A stretch of DNA of 40,649 nt from a virus: positions 1-40,649 of the IMG/VR virus record IMGVR_UViG_3300039100_000006, one strand, 5' to 3'. Below are positions 25,873 to 32,890 of the stretch, piece by piece (within the stretch, counting starts at the first letter, position 1; the number at the start of each line of letters is the position of its first letter). The translations under genes and the position numbers were made by a program. Under the pieces are notes generated by a model that was not told where the DNA came from, did no database searches, and was given only the letters and a program-made list of their open reading frames with translations.

Positions 25873-25904
25873 CAAAAAGCCCTAGTCAATTAAGACTAAG
25901 GCTT
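25873..25904 (-). terminator. Rho-independent terminator of the leftward metabolism operon
   Basis: On the minus strand: an 11-bp stem with one mismatch (25877-25887 with 25894-25904), 6-base loop, followed by TTTTTG. It lies about 50 bases beyond the FmdB-like gene and converges with the early-operon terminator. Confidence 0.8.
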
Positions 25905-25912
25905 GTTGCCAG

Positions 25913-25939
25913 CACTCAACAGGCGGTCGCCTGTCAGTG
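25913..25939. other. Additional hairpin between convergent operons
   Basis: ACAGGC / GCCTGT with loop GGTC, extended outside a small bulge by CACT / AGTG. There is no T run on either side, so it is not a standard terminator; it may stabilise the 3' end of the leftward mRNA. Confidence 0.4.
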
Positions 25940-25953
25940 ATTAAAGCATAGCA

Positions 25954-26127
25954 CTATCCACCAGTAGAGTAAAATCCTTTACCCTTAAATGTAATGGATG
26001 GTGCATCCCACTTACGTACCATAGGTATGTGGCACTCAAAGCAGGATGGCTCACGTGGTTGCTCGTGGATGCTACGTTCAATAGTAAGTTCTGCCTTACA
26101 GTCAGGACAGTTGTAGTCGTACATCAT
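25954..26127 (-). CDS. FmdB-like zinc-ribbon protein
   Basis: The product is 57 aa from ATG 26127, whose ATGA overlaps the sigma-like gene stop. M-Y-D-Y-N-C-P-D-C-K, then C-F-E-C-H-I-P-M-V-R-K and the ending F-K-G-K-G-F-Y match the FmdB family. Four cysteines in two C-x2-C pairs would bind one zinc. Members are small putative regulators of unclear mechanism. Last gene before the leftward terminator. Confidence 0.85.
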   Translation of the reverse strand: MMYDYNCPDCKAELTIERSIHEQPREPSCFECHIPMVRKWDAPSITFKGKGFYSTGG

Positions 26128-26771
26128 TGATAAGGTGATTCCCCTCCCATAAAGTTAAGTATCTTACGCAGTGCGTTGCTACATCTGCGATCAGCGGTAG
26201 AGATAGCACACTCTGTTGCCTCACTTAACTGTTGCAGTGTGTAGTTCTCGTGGTATCTAAGACGCAGGATGTTCTTCTCATCTTCTTCTAGTAACTCATA
26301 AGACTTCTTGATATCAATGAGTGTGGCTAACAGGTTGCCACCTTCTGCTGGTGCAGCGGGCTTGCGTGGTGTGCCATCATTGACTAGGTTCTGTGCTTGT
26401 TCGATAGCAGTATCATTGACCACGCTTGCGATAACATATGGTAACAACTGTGCAATGGTAGTCACATCATAGAAGGACTCATCATTGGTTTGATACCCAG
26501 ACCTTGTAGCCTTCTCCTTGCGGGCATAGCGTTCAATGCCACGCCTCATCTGAAATGCAATACGCTTCTGATTGATAAGACGTTTAGTATCATCCTCTTC
26601 TGCAAGTAACCCATTGAAGTAGGACACACGTGTCATCAGCCAAGCGTATGCTTCTTGCGTTAGGTCAGCACGATCTACATACTTACGATAGCGACGGTGC
26701 ACAATGGTGACCACGCTAGGTACTAGGTCATCTAGTATTGGGTGTGGCTTAGTCACGAGGCCAAGTTCCAT
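26124..26771 (-). CDS. Sigma-70-family-like transcription factor
   Basis: The product is 215 aa. An N-terminal region-2-like segment has V-D-R-A-D-L-T-Q-E-A-Y-A-W-L (about 32-45). The C-terminal region-4 helix-turn-helix spans about 160-206, with L-L-E-E-D-E-K-N-I-L-R-L-R-Y and A-I-S-T-A-D-R-R. ECF-like architecture with a long middle linker. It probably directs host RNA polymerase to phage late promoters, or acts as an anti-host factor. It overlaps the upstream gene by 23 bases. Confidence 0.75.
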   Translation of the reverse strand: MELGLVTKPHPILDDLVPSVVTIVHRRYRKYVDRADLTQEAYAWLMTRVSYFNGLLAEEDDTKRLINQKRIAFQMRRGIERYARKEKATRSGYQTNDESFYDVTTIAQLLPYVIASVVNDTAIEQAQNLVNDGTPRKPAAPAEGGNLLATLIDIKKSYELLEEDEKNILRLRYHENYTLQQLSEATECAISTADRRCSNALRKILNFMGGESPYQ

Positions 26772-27156
26772 CTAATACCATCAGTGCAATGGCACTGTAG
26801 TTAAGTAGATCAATAAAGGAATCACGTAACGATTCATTCTCAGGTGTTGCACCGCTATCAATCAAGTGATTGATGCGTGCAGTCTTGTCGTGCATACGTA
26901 CACGCAGACCATTCAATGGCCCACCAGGGGACAGACTAATGTTAGTTGGGCCGTAATCGTGGTGCTTCTTAATAAGCAGGTTGCCTGCGCTATCTAATAT
27001 GCTCCACACATCAATGATAAAGTCATTACTTACCTTGTCGGTATCGGACTTATTAAGATGGTTTCCTGTGATAGATCGTGGCTGAGGATTCGGAAGCCCA
27101 TATGCTGTAAAGTTTGTAGCATCGTGACCCATTCGCTCTCGGTCATTGTCATACAT
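26749..27156 (-). CDS. Nmad1 (DUF1599)-like nucleotide-modification-associated protein
   Basis: The product is 135 aa. Core: K-K-H-H-D-Y-G-P-T-N-I-S, G-L-R-V-R-M-H-D-K-T-A-R-I, and S-L-R-D-S-F-I-D-L-L-N-Y-S-A-I-A-L. This matches the family I know as DUF1599/Nmad1, linked to modified-nucleotide pathways in phages. The Arg/Asp/His-rich helices suggest phosphate handling. No DNA-modifying partner enzyme is evident in the window, so the substrate is unknown. Confidence 0.75.
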   Translation of the reverse strand: MYDNDRERMGHDATNFTAYGLPNPQPRSITGNHLNKSDTDKVSNDFIIDVWSILDSAGNLLIKKHHDYGPTNISLSPGGPLNGLRVRMHDKTARINHLIDSGATPENESLRDSFIDLLNYSAIALMVLDGTWPRD

Positions 27157-27797
27157 TAAACGCCTCCAAATAATTTCAACGCCTCATCTTTACCGTGTGT
27201 AAGATAGAAGTCATTGATGTCCATTGATGCGGGCAATGATACTATACGTGAGTTCATTACCTCTTGTGACACACGACGAGAGAACTCAGCACCTGGGTTA
27301 GTGCCATCCTCTTTGATGTCATTGTCACCGACTATGTACACAGTGTCATAGCCTGTAAATAACTTATTAAAGTGTGGCTTCCAAGCCTGTACTCCTGGTA
27401 CTCCGACGGCTGGTAGGTTCAAGATACCTGATACAACCACCGCATCTAACTCACCTTCACATACAACTACAACAGGTGAATCAATGGTGATGTCAGCAAC
27501 GTTATATAGGTGACCCTTCTGTCCTGCTGGTGCACCATATCTAGGCTTACCATCATCTAGCCTGCGAAACTTTACTCCCACGCACATACCAAGTGCAGTC
27601 AGATAGGGCACAGAAAGCCAGCCCGCGTGCGTTTCGTGACCATTGATAGGGTCTGTTACAACACCCAACGAAAACTGTTGGGCAACATCTTCAGAGATCC
27701 CACGTCCTTCGAGGTAGGCCAGCGCCCTTTCGTCCAGGCTTTTGCTGTAATGTGTGACCGCTTCCAGCAGTGATTTCAATTGCTCTTTTGAGTGCAT
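27156..27797 (-). CDS. Toprim-domain primase subunit
   Basis: The product is 213 aa. The N-terminal helical part (L-E-G-R-G-I-S-E-D-V-A-Q-Q-F-S-L-G-V-V) and middle R-Y-G-A-P-A-G-Q-K-G are typical of phage primases. The Toprim signature is V-V-V-C-E-G-E-L-D-A-V (Glu115) and Y-I-V-G-D-N-D (158-160). It would synthesise RNA primers together with the zinc-finger protein encoded just upstream; normally the two are one polypeptide. It ends in a TAATG overlap with the next gene. Confidence 0.85.
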   Translation of the reverse strand: MHSKEQLKSLLEAVTHYSKSLDERALAYLEGRGISEDVAQQFSLGVVTDPINGHETHAGWLSVPYLTALGMCVGVKFRRLDDGKPRYGAPAGQKGHLYNVADITIDSPVVVVCEGELDAVVVSGILNLPAVGVPGVQAWKPHFNKLFTGYDTVYIVGDNDIKEDGTNPGAEFSRRVSQEVMNSRIVSLPASMDINDFYLTHGKDEALKLFGGV

Positions 27798-28068
27798 CCT
27801 TAAACTCCAAGTTCTCTATGATACTGACAACATTTACTGCGTTGCCACCCTTTCCACAGGTGTGACAAAAGAATAAGTTGTCATATGTATTGATGACAGC
27901 ACTACGCCTTTTGTCTGGGTGGATGCAGCACCTAACAGATGCGCTCCTACCCTCTCTTACTTCTCCACCGTAGTGAAGAACGATTGCTCCTATGGGGATT
28001 GTGTTTGCATCAACGGGACCTTTGAACCCGCCCGCTTTACGTACCCTGGACCAGTCTTGTGCTGGCAT
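27691..28068 (-). CDS. CHC2-type primase zinc-finger protein
   Basis: The product is 125 aa from ATG 28068 with AAGGGG upstream; a GTG two codons earlier is an alternative. The zinc site is C48-x-H50 in R-C-C-I-H-P-D-K plus C68-x2-C71 in F-F-C-H-T-C-G-K-G-G. This is the template-recognition module of DnaG-type primases. Its last 36 codons overlap the Toprim gene in another frame, an unusual split of a normally fused enzyme. Confidence 0.85.
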   Translation of the reverse strand: MPAQDWSRVRKAGGFKGPVDANTIPIGAIVLHYGGEVREGRSASVRCCIHPDKRRSAVINTYDNLFFCHTCGKGGNAVNVVSIIENLEFKDALKRAIEITAGSGHTLQQKPGRKGAGLPRRTWDL

Positions 28069-28169
28069 ACACACCCCTTGTCATTGCACTTATCGTGATA
28101 CTTACTAGCACGTTTGTAATGGGCTATAGAATTTTCTACACCTGCATCCATACAGTTATTGCAAATCAT
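27990..28169 (-). CDS. Small cysteine-rich protein
   Basis: The product is 59 aa from ATG 28169 (MICNNCMDAGVENSIAHYKR). C-x2-C at the start, then H-D-K-C and G-C-V-C-Q-H-K-T-G, giving five or six potential zinc ligands. I recall similar small proteins in actinobacterial phages near WhiB and primase genes, with no known function. Overlaps the zinc-finger gene by about 80 bases. Confidence 0.65.
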   Translation of the reverse strand: MICNNCMDAGVENSIAHYKRASKYHDKCNDKGCVCQHKTGPGYVKRAGSKVPLMQTQSP

Positions 28170-28651
28170 TAGAACTCCTTCAACTCTGTTACTGGTACAC
28201 GCCATCCACCGATGGCTTCATCCCTGTACTGGGACTTTGCATACTCTTCAGGGTTGCACCAACCATATACTTCAACCTCTGAGTAATAATCTTCATCAAG
28301 AATCTTTGTGCCTACTATGATCTTGCCGTTATCCTTATTCCAAAATGGAATTGAATCACGTGTGCGTACCGTGCGTACCTCAAAGTTAACACCCACATCA
28401 GGCAACTTAGCACGACGAGGATGTAGTTCATTGGGATACCACGGTACATTCCAAGCAGTATCAGTAAGAGATGCAACCGCCCACTCAGATACGTTGGCTC
28501 GCACATTGGCAAGAAGTTCGTGCTCTAAGTAGCCGTTCTTCTTACCCTCTGCATAGTTAGGTCTGTCTACAGAACCATACTTAGCAAGCCAACGCTCTGT
28601 AGCAAGCAGCGTACAAACTCTTACTTCATCCCTGCTCAGGCGTACTATCAT
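28169..28651 (-). CDS. Conserved-looking hypothetical protein
   Basis: The product is 160 aa from ATG 28651 (MIVRLSRDEVRVCTLLATER), preceded by GAAGAAGAGG. Pattern: N-Y-A-E-G-K-K-N-G-Y-L-E-H-E, then F-E-V-R-T-V-R-T-R-D and a C-terminal G-G-W-R-V-P-V. The E-x-R and W-rich strands could belong to a nuclease-like fold, but the required acidic residues are not clear. Lies with recombination genes. Confidence 0.65.
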   Translation of the reverse strand: MIVRLSRDEVRVCTLLATERWLAKYGSVDRPNYAEGKKNGYLEHELLANVRANVSEWAVASLTDTAWNVPWYPNELHPRRAKLPDVGVNFEVRTVRTRDSIPFWNKDNGKIIVGTKILDEDYYSEVEVYGWCNPEEYAKSQYRDEAIGGWRVPVTELKEF

Positions 28652-28745
28652 CTGCCTCTTCTTCAGTAGTTGAATCTTCAACCACTTCTTCTACTACTGG
28701 TACTAGTATTTCTGACGTTGTTATTTCTCCACCTGGTACTGGCAT
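28626..28745 (-). CDS. Very small acidic protein
   Basis: The product is 39 aa, MPVPGGEITTSEILVPVVEE, then a run of Glu/Asp to P-E-Q-G. It starts in a TAATG junction with the resolvase gene and overlaps the next gene by 26 bases. Probably disordered. It may mainly provide translational coupling. Confidence 0.45.
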   Translation of the reverse strand: MPVPGGEITTSEILVPVVEEVVEDSTTEEEADDSTPEQG

Positions 28746-29095
28746 TATTGTTTCTCCTTTAGCCATTGAGTTAAGTCTTGGATTACCCAAGCCTGATCTA
28801 TTGATGCGTTGCGACGCTTAACTACAACGTAAGACAGAGGGACTTCCCCGATACCTCGTGCCTTTGCGTAGTTAAGCGCCTCAACTTGTGCTTCTCTCCA
28901 GAACTCAGGCAGGGAAAGGGTCTGCCTGTTCTTGAGTTCAAGGATGTAGGTTTCTCCAGATATGATAACAACCATATCCCCTTCATCCTTTGCCCCAGCC
29001 TTAGTCAAACGTTCTGCCATAACTCCCGCATTGCGTAGCCATTTCATTACATCTGTCTCAAACTGAGAACCTTTACGTCCATTCTTGTTAGCCAT
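28745..29095 (-). CDS. Holliday junction resolvase-like PD-(D/E)XK nuclease
   Basis: The product is 116 aa. Catalytic pattern: Glu13 in Q-F-E-T-D-V, Asp40 in D-E-G-D-M-V-V, and E53-x-K55 in I-L-E-L-K-N-R. Length and motif order match small Hjc/RecU-like or VRR-type phage resolvases that cut branched DNA before packaging. The start is ATG 29095, overlapping the helicase stop. Confidence 0.8.
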   Translation of the reverse strand: MANKNGRKGSQFETDVMKWLRNAGVMAERLTKAGAKDEGDMVVIISGETYILELKNRQTLSLPEFWREAQVEALNYAKARGIGEVPLSYVVVKRRNASIDQAWVIQDLTQWLKEKQ

Positions 29096-29925
29096 TAGCC
29101 TCGCAAGTATGCTCTGCCTTGTGCATCTTGATCTCCAATCTGACAGGAAGCAAAGTCAACAAATAGTGTAGCCCATTTCGAGGCATCTGCTGTGTGTGGA
29201 CCGAAGCGATTCTTCACTGCAGCCACACGCAACATACCTCCACCTTGACCTGGTTCATAACCCAATGTAAGTATCAGTGCAGGTAACTGACTGACCTTAC
29301 CGTGGATCGCACGACGTGGTGGTGGCATCATCGGTGAACCGTACTCTGACTGTTCAGATACGTGATGGAGTACTAAGACACAAGCCTCTGTCTTGCGTGC
29401 CATATCGTGCAACTCCATCATAATTGCACGTAGCCCTGCCCATTCATTGTCTGTTTCGGCAGCAACATTCATTAAGTTATCAATGATAATTAACTCAGGT
29501 GCTATTCCATACAGTTCAACGTAGGCTTTAATTTCTAATTCAATGTCATCTAATGATGGACTTGAATCAAAGACCCACTGTATATGTGACATCTTACTAA
29601 GATGGTCAGCGTAGTAGTCAGGTTTGTAATCCATATTGGATTCAACTGTTAACTGTGTGTGCCCTGAGACCTGCGCTGCAGATCGCATTAGCACTGTAGC
29701 AGTATCAGTATCTGCGGAAAAGAAAAGTGTTGGTACCTTTGCCTTGATTGCATAGACAAGAGAAAACATACTCTTACCAGCATTAGGTGCAGCAGCAACC
29801 ATACATACTTGCCCTCGTCTAAACTTGATGGACTGACTAGACAACGAAGTCCATACATCAGGCAATGGCACAGCCTTAGTAGTGCTAGTGCCTAGCGCCC
29901 TCTTTAGATCAAGCAACTTCCTCAT
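29095..29925 (-). CDS. DnaB/RecA-like replicative helicase ATPase
   Basis: The product is 276 aa from ATG 29925, directly after GGAGGGG; a TTG three codons earlier is possible. Walker A A-A-P-N-A-G-K-S (45-52), Walker B P-E-L-I-I-I-D-N (about 125-132), then V-L-V-L-H-H-V-S like the DnaB sensor region and K-N-R-F-G near the C-terminus. It is shorter than DnaB and lacks the N-terminal collar, as in many small phage helicases. It works with the split primase downstream. Confidence 0.85.
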   Translation of the reverse strand: MRKLLDLKRALGTSTTKAVPLPDVWTSLSSQSIKFRRGQVCMVAAAPNAGKSMFSLVYAIKAKVPTLFFSADTDTATVLMRSAAQVSGHTQLTVESNMDYKPDYYADHLSKMSHIQWVFDSSPSLDDIELEIKAYVELYGIAPELIIIDNLMNVAAETDNEWAGLRAIMMELHDMARKTEACVLVLHHVSEQSEYGSPMMPPPRRAIHGKVSQLPALILTLGYEPGQGGGMLRVAAVKNRFGPHTADASKWATLFVDFASCQIGDQDAQGRAYLRG

Positions 29926-30175
29926 CCCCTCCAAGATTTATTCTGCGAACTCTTCTTATCGCAAGGCGTTCACGTGGTGCTAGACCACCCCATATTCCGA
30001 ACTGTTCCTTGTGGATTCCCCACTCAGCGCATTCGATCTTATGAGTACAACCCTTGCAGATTGATTTCGCATACTGACTTTCACTGAAACTTACTGTTCC
30101 CTCTTTGTCAGGGAACCAGAAGTCTCCACCTATCTGTGCACATAGCGGGTTCTCGTACTCACGAGGTTCCCGCAT
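29909..30175 (-). CDS. whiB: WhiB-family Fe-S transcription factor
   Basis: The product is 88 aa. Cys12, Cys40-x2-Cys43-x5-Cys49 would bind a [4Fe-4S] cluster, followed by the family turn G-I-W-G-G (60-64) and a basic C-terminal stretch (R-R-V-R-R). Wbl proteins bind sigma region 4 of the host polymerase and are confined to Actinobacteria and their phages, so this is the best host marker here. Encoded just before the helicase, overlapping it. Confidence 0.93.
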   Translation of the reverse strand: MREPREYENPLCAQIGGDFWFPDKEGTVSFSESQYAKSICKGCTHKIECAEWGIHKEQFGIWGGLAPRERLAIRRVRRINLGGDEEVA

Positions 30176-30179
30176 CGTA

Positions 30180-30572
30180 TTATCTTAGGAAGATAGGGTC
30201 GCACTTATCTGCTGCACCCTTTGGTGCGGCACACATCCACGCTCTCCACGGTCCTCGTGCTGAAGTACCAGTACGGTGCACCATATTGCCGTGCTTACAG
30301 GTAGGAGCCTGTCCTTCTGTAACTGCTGGAGCAGGTGCTGCAACTGGTGTTGCGTTAAAAGATTCTGCAACTGATGCAACTGTTGGTGCTGGTGCTGGTG
30401 GTGTGACGTAACCTGTTAGGTCTCCACCTGTTGTACGGATAAGTGCTGCAACCATACCTAGATCGTTAAGACCTGTCTCTAAATCCTTTACATCTGTTGC
30501 GTAAAGATTGATAAGTGTTCCGTCGTTTAACTTATAGTTAATCTGGAACTTTGTGTTTTCGTTTGCAGCCAT
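30180..30572 (-). CDS. Hypothetical protein with C-terminal Cys/His segment
   Basis: The product is 130 aa. The N-terminal 55 residues look like a small beta/alpha domain, followed by an Ala/Pro linker (P-A-P-A-P-T-V-A) and a C-terminal segment with C-K-H-G-N-M-V-H, W-M-C-A-A-P-K and D-K-C, which could bind zinc. The domain plus linker plus zinc tail in a recombination operon suggests nucleic-acid binding, possibly single-stranded DNA. Unproven. Confidence 0.6.
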   Translation of the reverse strand: MAANENTKFQINYKLNDGTLINLYATDVKDLETGLNDLGMVAALIRTTGGDLTGYVTPPAPAPTVASVAESFNATPVAAPAPAVTEGQAPTCKHGNMVHRTGTSARGPWRAWMCAAPKGAADKCDPIFLR

Positions 30573-31520
30573 TTACTTTCCTCCAGTTTGTTTGATTTGT
30601 AACCGCTGTGATTCACTGCCTGACTTCTTAGGTACAAACCCAAGTAGTTTTTCTACCTCTTCACTGTCAATACTTTCACGTCCCTTGACAGTTGTCCAAC
30701 TGACTTCCACTCCACTATGCGTAGTGCCTAGTAGTCCTTCAAAAGAAGTCTTCAAAGAGTCTTGGTGCTTTTCTAACTCTTTAATCTGCGCTGCTAATTG
30801 TAGATATAACAGTGCATTCCTGTCAATATCAGCATCATCAATGATTACATCACTGACTGCCGTATGTTCTTTTTTTATACCAACGCATCCCATCTCACCT
30901 GATGCATCGTAGAACTTGCAATAGAACTTACAGTAACTAGCATCTCGTTCTGGATCTGGTGCCTCTGTTGCTACCTTGATTGATGCTAACCAGTTCAATG
31001 CCTGTAGTGCAACGCTCTCATCATAATCTTCTGTATGTACTTTGACATCTCGCTCATCACCATCACGTGCAATAGCAACAAGCGAGACGCGCTTCACATC
31101 ATAGCCATTCTTTGCTAGTAGGTAGCCGTATGTCTGCACCTGCCAGCGTTGCTGTGTTGATGGGAAGTACGAAAGGTTCTTCACCTTGCTTGTCTTCCAA
31201 TCAATGACATCTCCAGTACCAGGTACGAAGCAGTCGATGTGTGCTTTCATACCGTTGTACTCAACTGCAGTTTCAATCATCACATCTGGGTTATCTGCTA
31301 GTGCTCGCTCAATCTCTGCGTGGATAGCAGTACCCATAATCGCTGCTAACTTCATCTCGTTCTCATTAGTTTCAGGTTGATCGTTAAGTCTGTACCAGAC
31401 CTTACGACGACAGCCACCTAACTCTGATGGTCCTATCTGTACCTGTGTAGAACGTGAACGCTTAGCATCACCTGCACGCAGTGCAGTTAGTAGTAATTCT
31501 TTTGGGTCAGTTACTGTCAT
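30573..31520 (-). CDS. Cas4/RecB-like Fe-S nuclease
   Basis: The product is 315 aa. PD-(D/E)XK exonuclease motifs: G-T-A-I-H67 in the N-terminal part, D-V-I-D107-W-K109-T, and Q127-T-Y-G-Y. Cys37 together with Cys197, Cys201 and Cys212 matches the one-plus-three spacing of the iron-sulfur cluster in Cas4 and AddB. It probably resects DNA ends for recombination or degrades host DNA. No cas genes or arrays are nearby, so a CRISPR role is not implied. C-terminal 100 residues are helical. Confidence 0.85.
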   Translation of the reverse strand: MTVTDPKELLLTALRAGDAKRSRSTQVQIGPSELGGCRRKVWYRLNDQPETNENEMKLAAIMGTAIHAEIERALADNPDVMIETAVEYNGMKAHIDCFVPGTGDVIDWKTSKVKNLSYFPSTQQRWQVQTYGYLLAKNGYDVKRVSLVAIARDGDERDVKVHTEDYDESVALQALNWLASIKVATEAPDPERDASYCKFYCKFYDASGEMGCVGIKKEHTAVSDVIIDDADIDRNALLYLQLAAQIKELEKHQDSLKTSFEGLLGTTHSGVEVSWTTVKGRESIDSEEVEKLLGFVPKKSGSESQRLQIKQTGGK

Positions 31521-31629
31521 CGTTAGCCTCTTCGTGTAATTTGTAGGCTAAGCGACAAGCCTTCCAACCCATATCATAAAAGTAATGAGCAGCATATTCA
31601 TCTGTCATTGATATTGCTTGAATCTCCAT
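31507..31629 (-). CDS. Small hypothetical protein
   Basis: The product is 40 aa, MEIQAISMTDEYAAHYFYDM, then G-W-K-A-C-R-L-A-Y-K-L-H-E-E-A-N. GAAAGG before the start lies within the end of the upstream gene; overlaps the nuclease gene by 14 bases. Helical. Unknown function. Confidence 0.55.
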   Translation of the reverse strand: MEIQAISMTDEYAAHYFYDMGWKACRLAYKLHEEANDDSN

Positions 31630-31631
31630 AA

Positions 31632-32189
31632 CTACATCCTTTCCTGGACCACCAACTGTAAAGGCTTACCAGTGTTAGCGTCAAGTACCGACGCAATCTC
31701 TACGGCTTTACGGGCGTGTCTCTTGGCGTAGGCTAGGTCCATATCAGGCTTGACAATTGAATACAGGTAGCCAAGAGCAAGTTGACCCCCACTACCAATG
31801 CCATACGCTCCGTGATTTGCTTGGAAAAAAGAGAGATCACAAGCAATACGAAAGATATTGCCGTTAAAAGCAATGAGATAATCGAAGCCACCATCTTTGT
31901 CCACCTTGTTATAGTCGTAGTTGTTATCTGTAAATGCTTGGTTGATACTTGGGATAATCTTCTTACCCATAAATTGTGCTGGGTCTTCACCACGATACAA
32001 CGGTGGCTTCCAGTTGTAGGCAAGGATATCTCCTGGTCGTGTATCACCTGAGACACCTATAAGGTACTTGCCAACCTCAACGATCTTAGGTGTACTAGTT
32101 GCTAACGTCACAAGATTATCTTCTGTGATCTGTGAATCTGCCACGAGTACTGCATAGTCGATGCCTTCTATCGCTGCGATTGTTGTCAT
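31632..32189 (-). CDS. Proteasome beta-subunit-like Ntn hydrolase
   Basis: The product is 185 aa. After removal of Met, Thr2 would be the N-terminal nucleophile (M-T-T-I). The Asp17-equivalent is in V-A-D-S-Q-I-T, the Lys33-equivalent in T-P-K-I-V-E-V, the G-I-G-S-G-G-Q-L-A-L-G-Y motif follows, and a late D-A-N-T-G completes the set. No propeptide, so it resembles HslV/Anbu-like simple forms more than host PrcB. It could degrade or process proteins, or interfere with the host proteasome. First gene of the leftward operon; no ribosome site precedes it. Confidence 0.82.
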   Translation of the reverse strand: MTTIAAIEGIDYAVLVADSQITEDNLVTLATSTPKIVEVGKYLIGVSGDTRPGDILAYNWKPPLYRGEDPAQFMGKKIIPSINQAFTDNNYDYNKVDKDGGFDYLIAFNGNIFRIACDLSFFQANHGAYGIGSGGQLALGYLYSIVKPDMDLAYAKRHARKAVEIASVLDANTGKPLQLVVQERM

Positions 32190-32196
32190 ACTGGAT

Positions 32197-32202
32197 AGTG
32201 TA
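32197..32202 (-). promoter_or_regulatory. -10 box for a candidate leaderless transcript
   Basis: On the minus strand TACACT (matching TANNNT) ends 7 bases before the ATG at 32189, and no Shine-Dalgarno sequence is present. That spacing would start the RNA at or next to the ATG, a common actinobacterial arrangement. No convincing -35 box. Confidence 0.4.
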
Positions 32203-32277
32203 CTAGAGATCGGCGTGTCGTTGCGTTAGCAACGCTACTAGTTACTACAATATGAGCCGTGAGGCGAATAAAACAGG

Positions 32278-32294
32278 GTGCCCCGAGGGGGCAC
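32278..32294 (+). promoter_or_regulatory. Hairpin sequestering a ribosome site
   Basis: GTGCCCC pairs with GGGGCAC around loop GAG (7 bp). The GAGGGGG that would serve as Shine-Dalgarno for the ATG at 32301 lies in the loop and 3' strand. A separate stem CGTTGC/GCAACG lies upstream near 32219-32234. Confidence 0.45.
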
Positions 32295-32300
32295 GATGGT

Positions 32301-32555
32301 ATGGTACTGACTGTGCGGTTCCGTCTACCAAGGCTGCCGAAATTCAGGGCTAAACTACCAGACAAATTCGGCACTGACCTACGAGGTCTGGGTCCAGTAC
32401 ACGTCTGTCCTTGTGGCTCACAAGTCTTTTCTATAATGGCGTCCTTTGAGGATCACGAACTAGTCTGGTACTTCCTTGATGGTACCTGTGTTAATTGTGG
32501 CAACATCGTAACTGTCCCTTGTCCAGTAGATAAAGATGAATCACAGACTCTCTGA
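32301..32555 (+). CDS. Zinc-ribbon protein
   Basis: The product is 84 aa from ATG 32301; an upstream GTG at 32259 lacks a ribosome site. Two knuckles, H-V-C-P-C-G and G-T-C-V-N-C-G-N, separated by about 30 residues form a C4 zinc ribbon. Basic N-terminus (F-R-L-P-R-L-P-K-F-R). It is co-transcribed with an HNH endonuclease gene, which it overlaps by 20 bases. May bind nucleic acid; exact role unknown. Confidence 0.7.
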   Translation: MVLTVRFRLPRLPKFRAKLPDKFGTDLRGLGPVHVCPCGSQVFSIMASFEDHELVWYFLDGTCVNCGNIVTVPCPVDKDESQTL

Positions 32556-32886
32556 GATCAACGAAGAAGAACGCACAGGAGTGTGCACAGTTTGTGGTCC
32601 CACCAGATTAAAGATGCGGGATAAGTCTAAGCCTTTGACTGGTAGATACAGGTGCAATACCGTATACAAAGTCAACCAAATGAAACTGCGTTCTCCTTAC
32701 CACGCATACCGTAAGGACTACTGCGAACAGTGTGACTTCAAGCCAGTTCACATCAGTCAGTTAGATGTAGACCACATAGACGGTGATCGCTTTAACAATG
32801 ACCAGTCAAATCTACAGACACTATGTGCCAATTGCCACAGACTCAAGACCCACCTGGCAGATGATTACAACTCAGGCATAAATTAG
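32536..32886 (+). CDS. HNH endonuclease
   Basis: The product is 116 aa. HNH core: L-D-V-D-H-I-D-G-D-R-F-N-N-D (first His near 80), N-L-Q-T-L-C-A-N-C-H-R-L-K-T. Two additional CxxC pairs (C-T-V-C-G near 17, C-E-Q-C near 63) supply structural zinc. Freestanding HNH enzymes next to terminase or at operon borders may nick DNA for packaging or act as homing enzymes. Here it sits alone on the plus strand opposite the late-operon end, which fits either. Confidence 0.88.
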   Translation: MNHRLSEINEEERTGVCTVCGPTRLKMRDKSKPLTGRYRCNTVYKVNQMKLRSPYHAYRKDYCEQCDFKPVHISQLDVDHIDGDRFNNDQSNLQTLCANCHRLKTHLADDYNSGIN

Positions 32887-32890
32887 GCAA

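Noticed and set aside
32186-32374. 62-codon minus-strand frame opposite the zinc-ribbon gene
   Set aside because: It overlaps the promoter-like region and a better plus-strand gene with clear CxxC pairs; no ribosome site.
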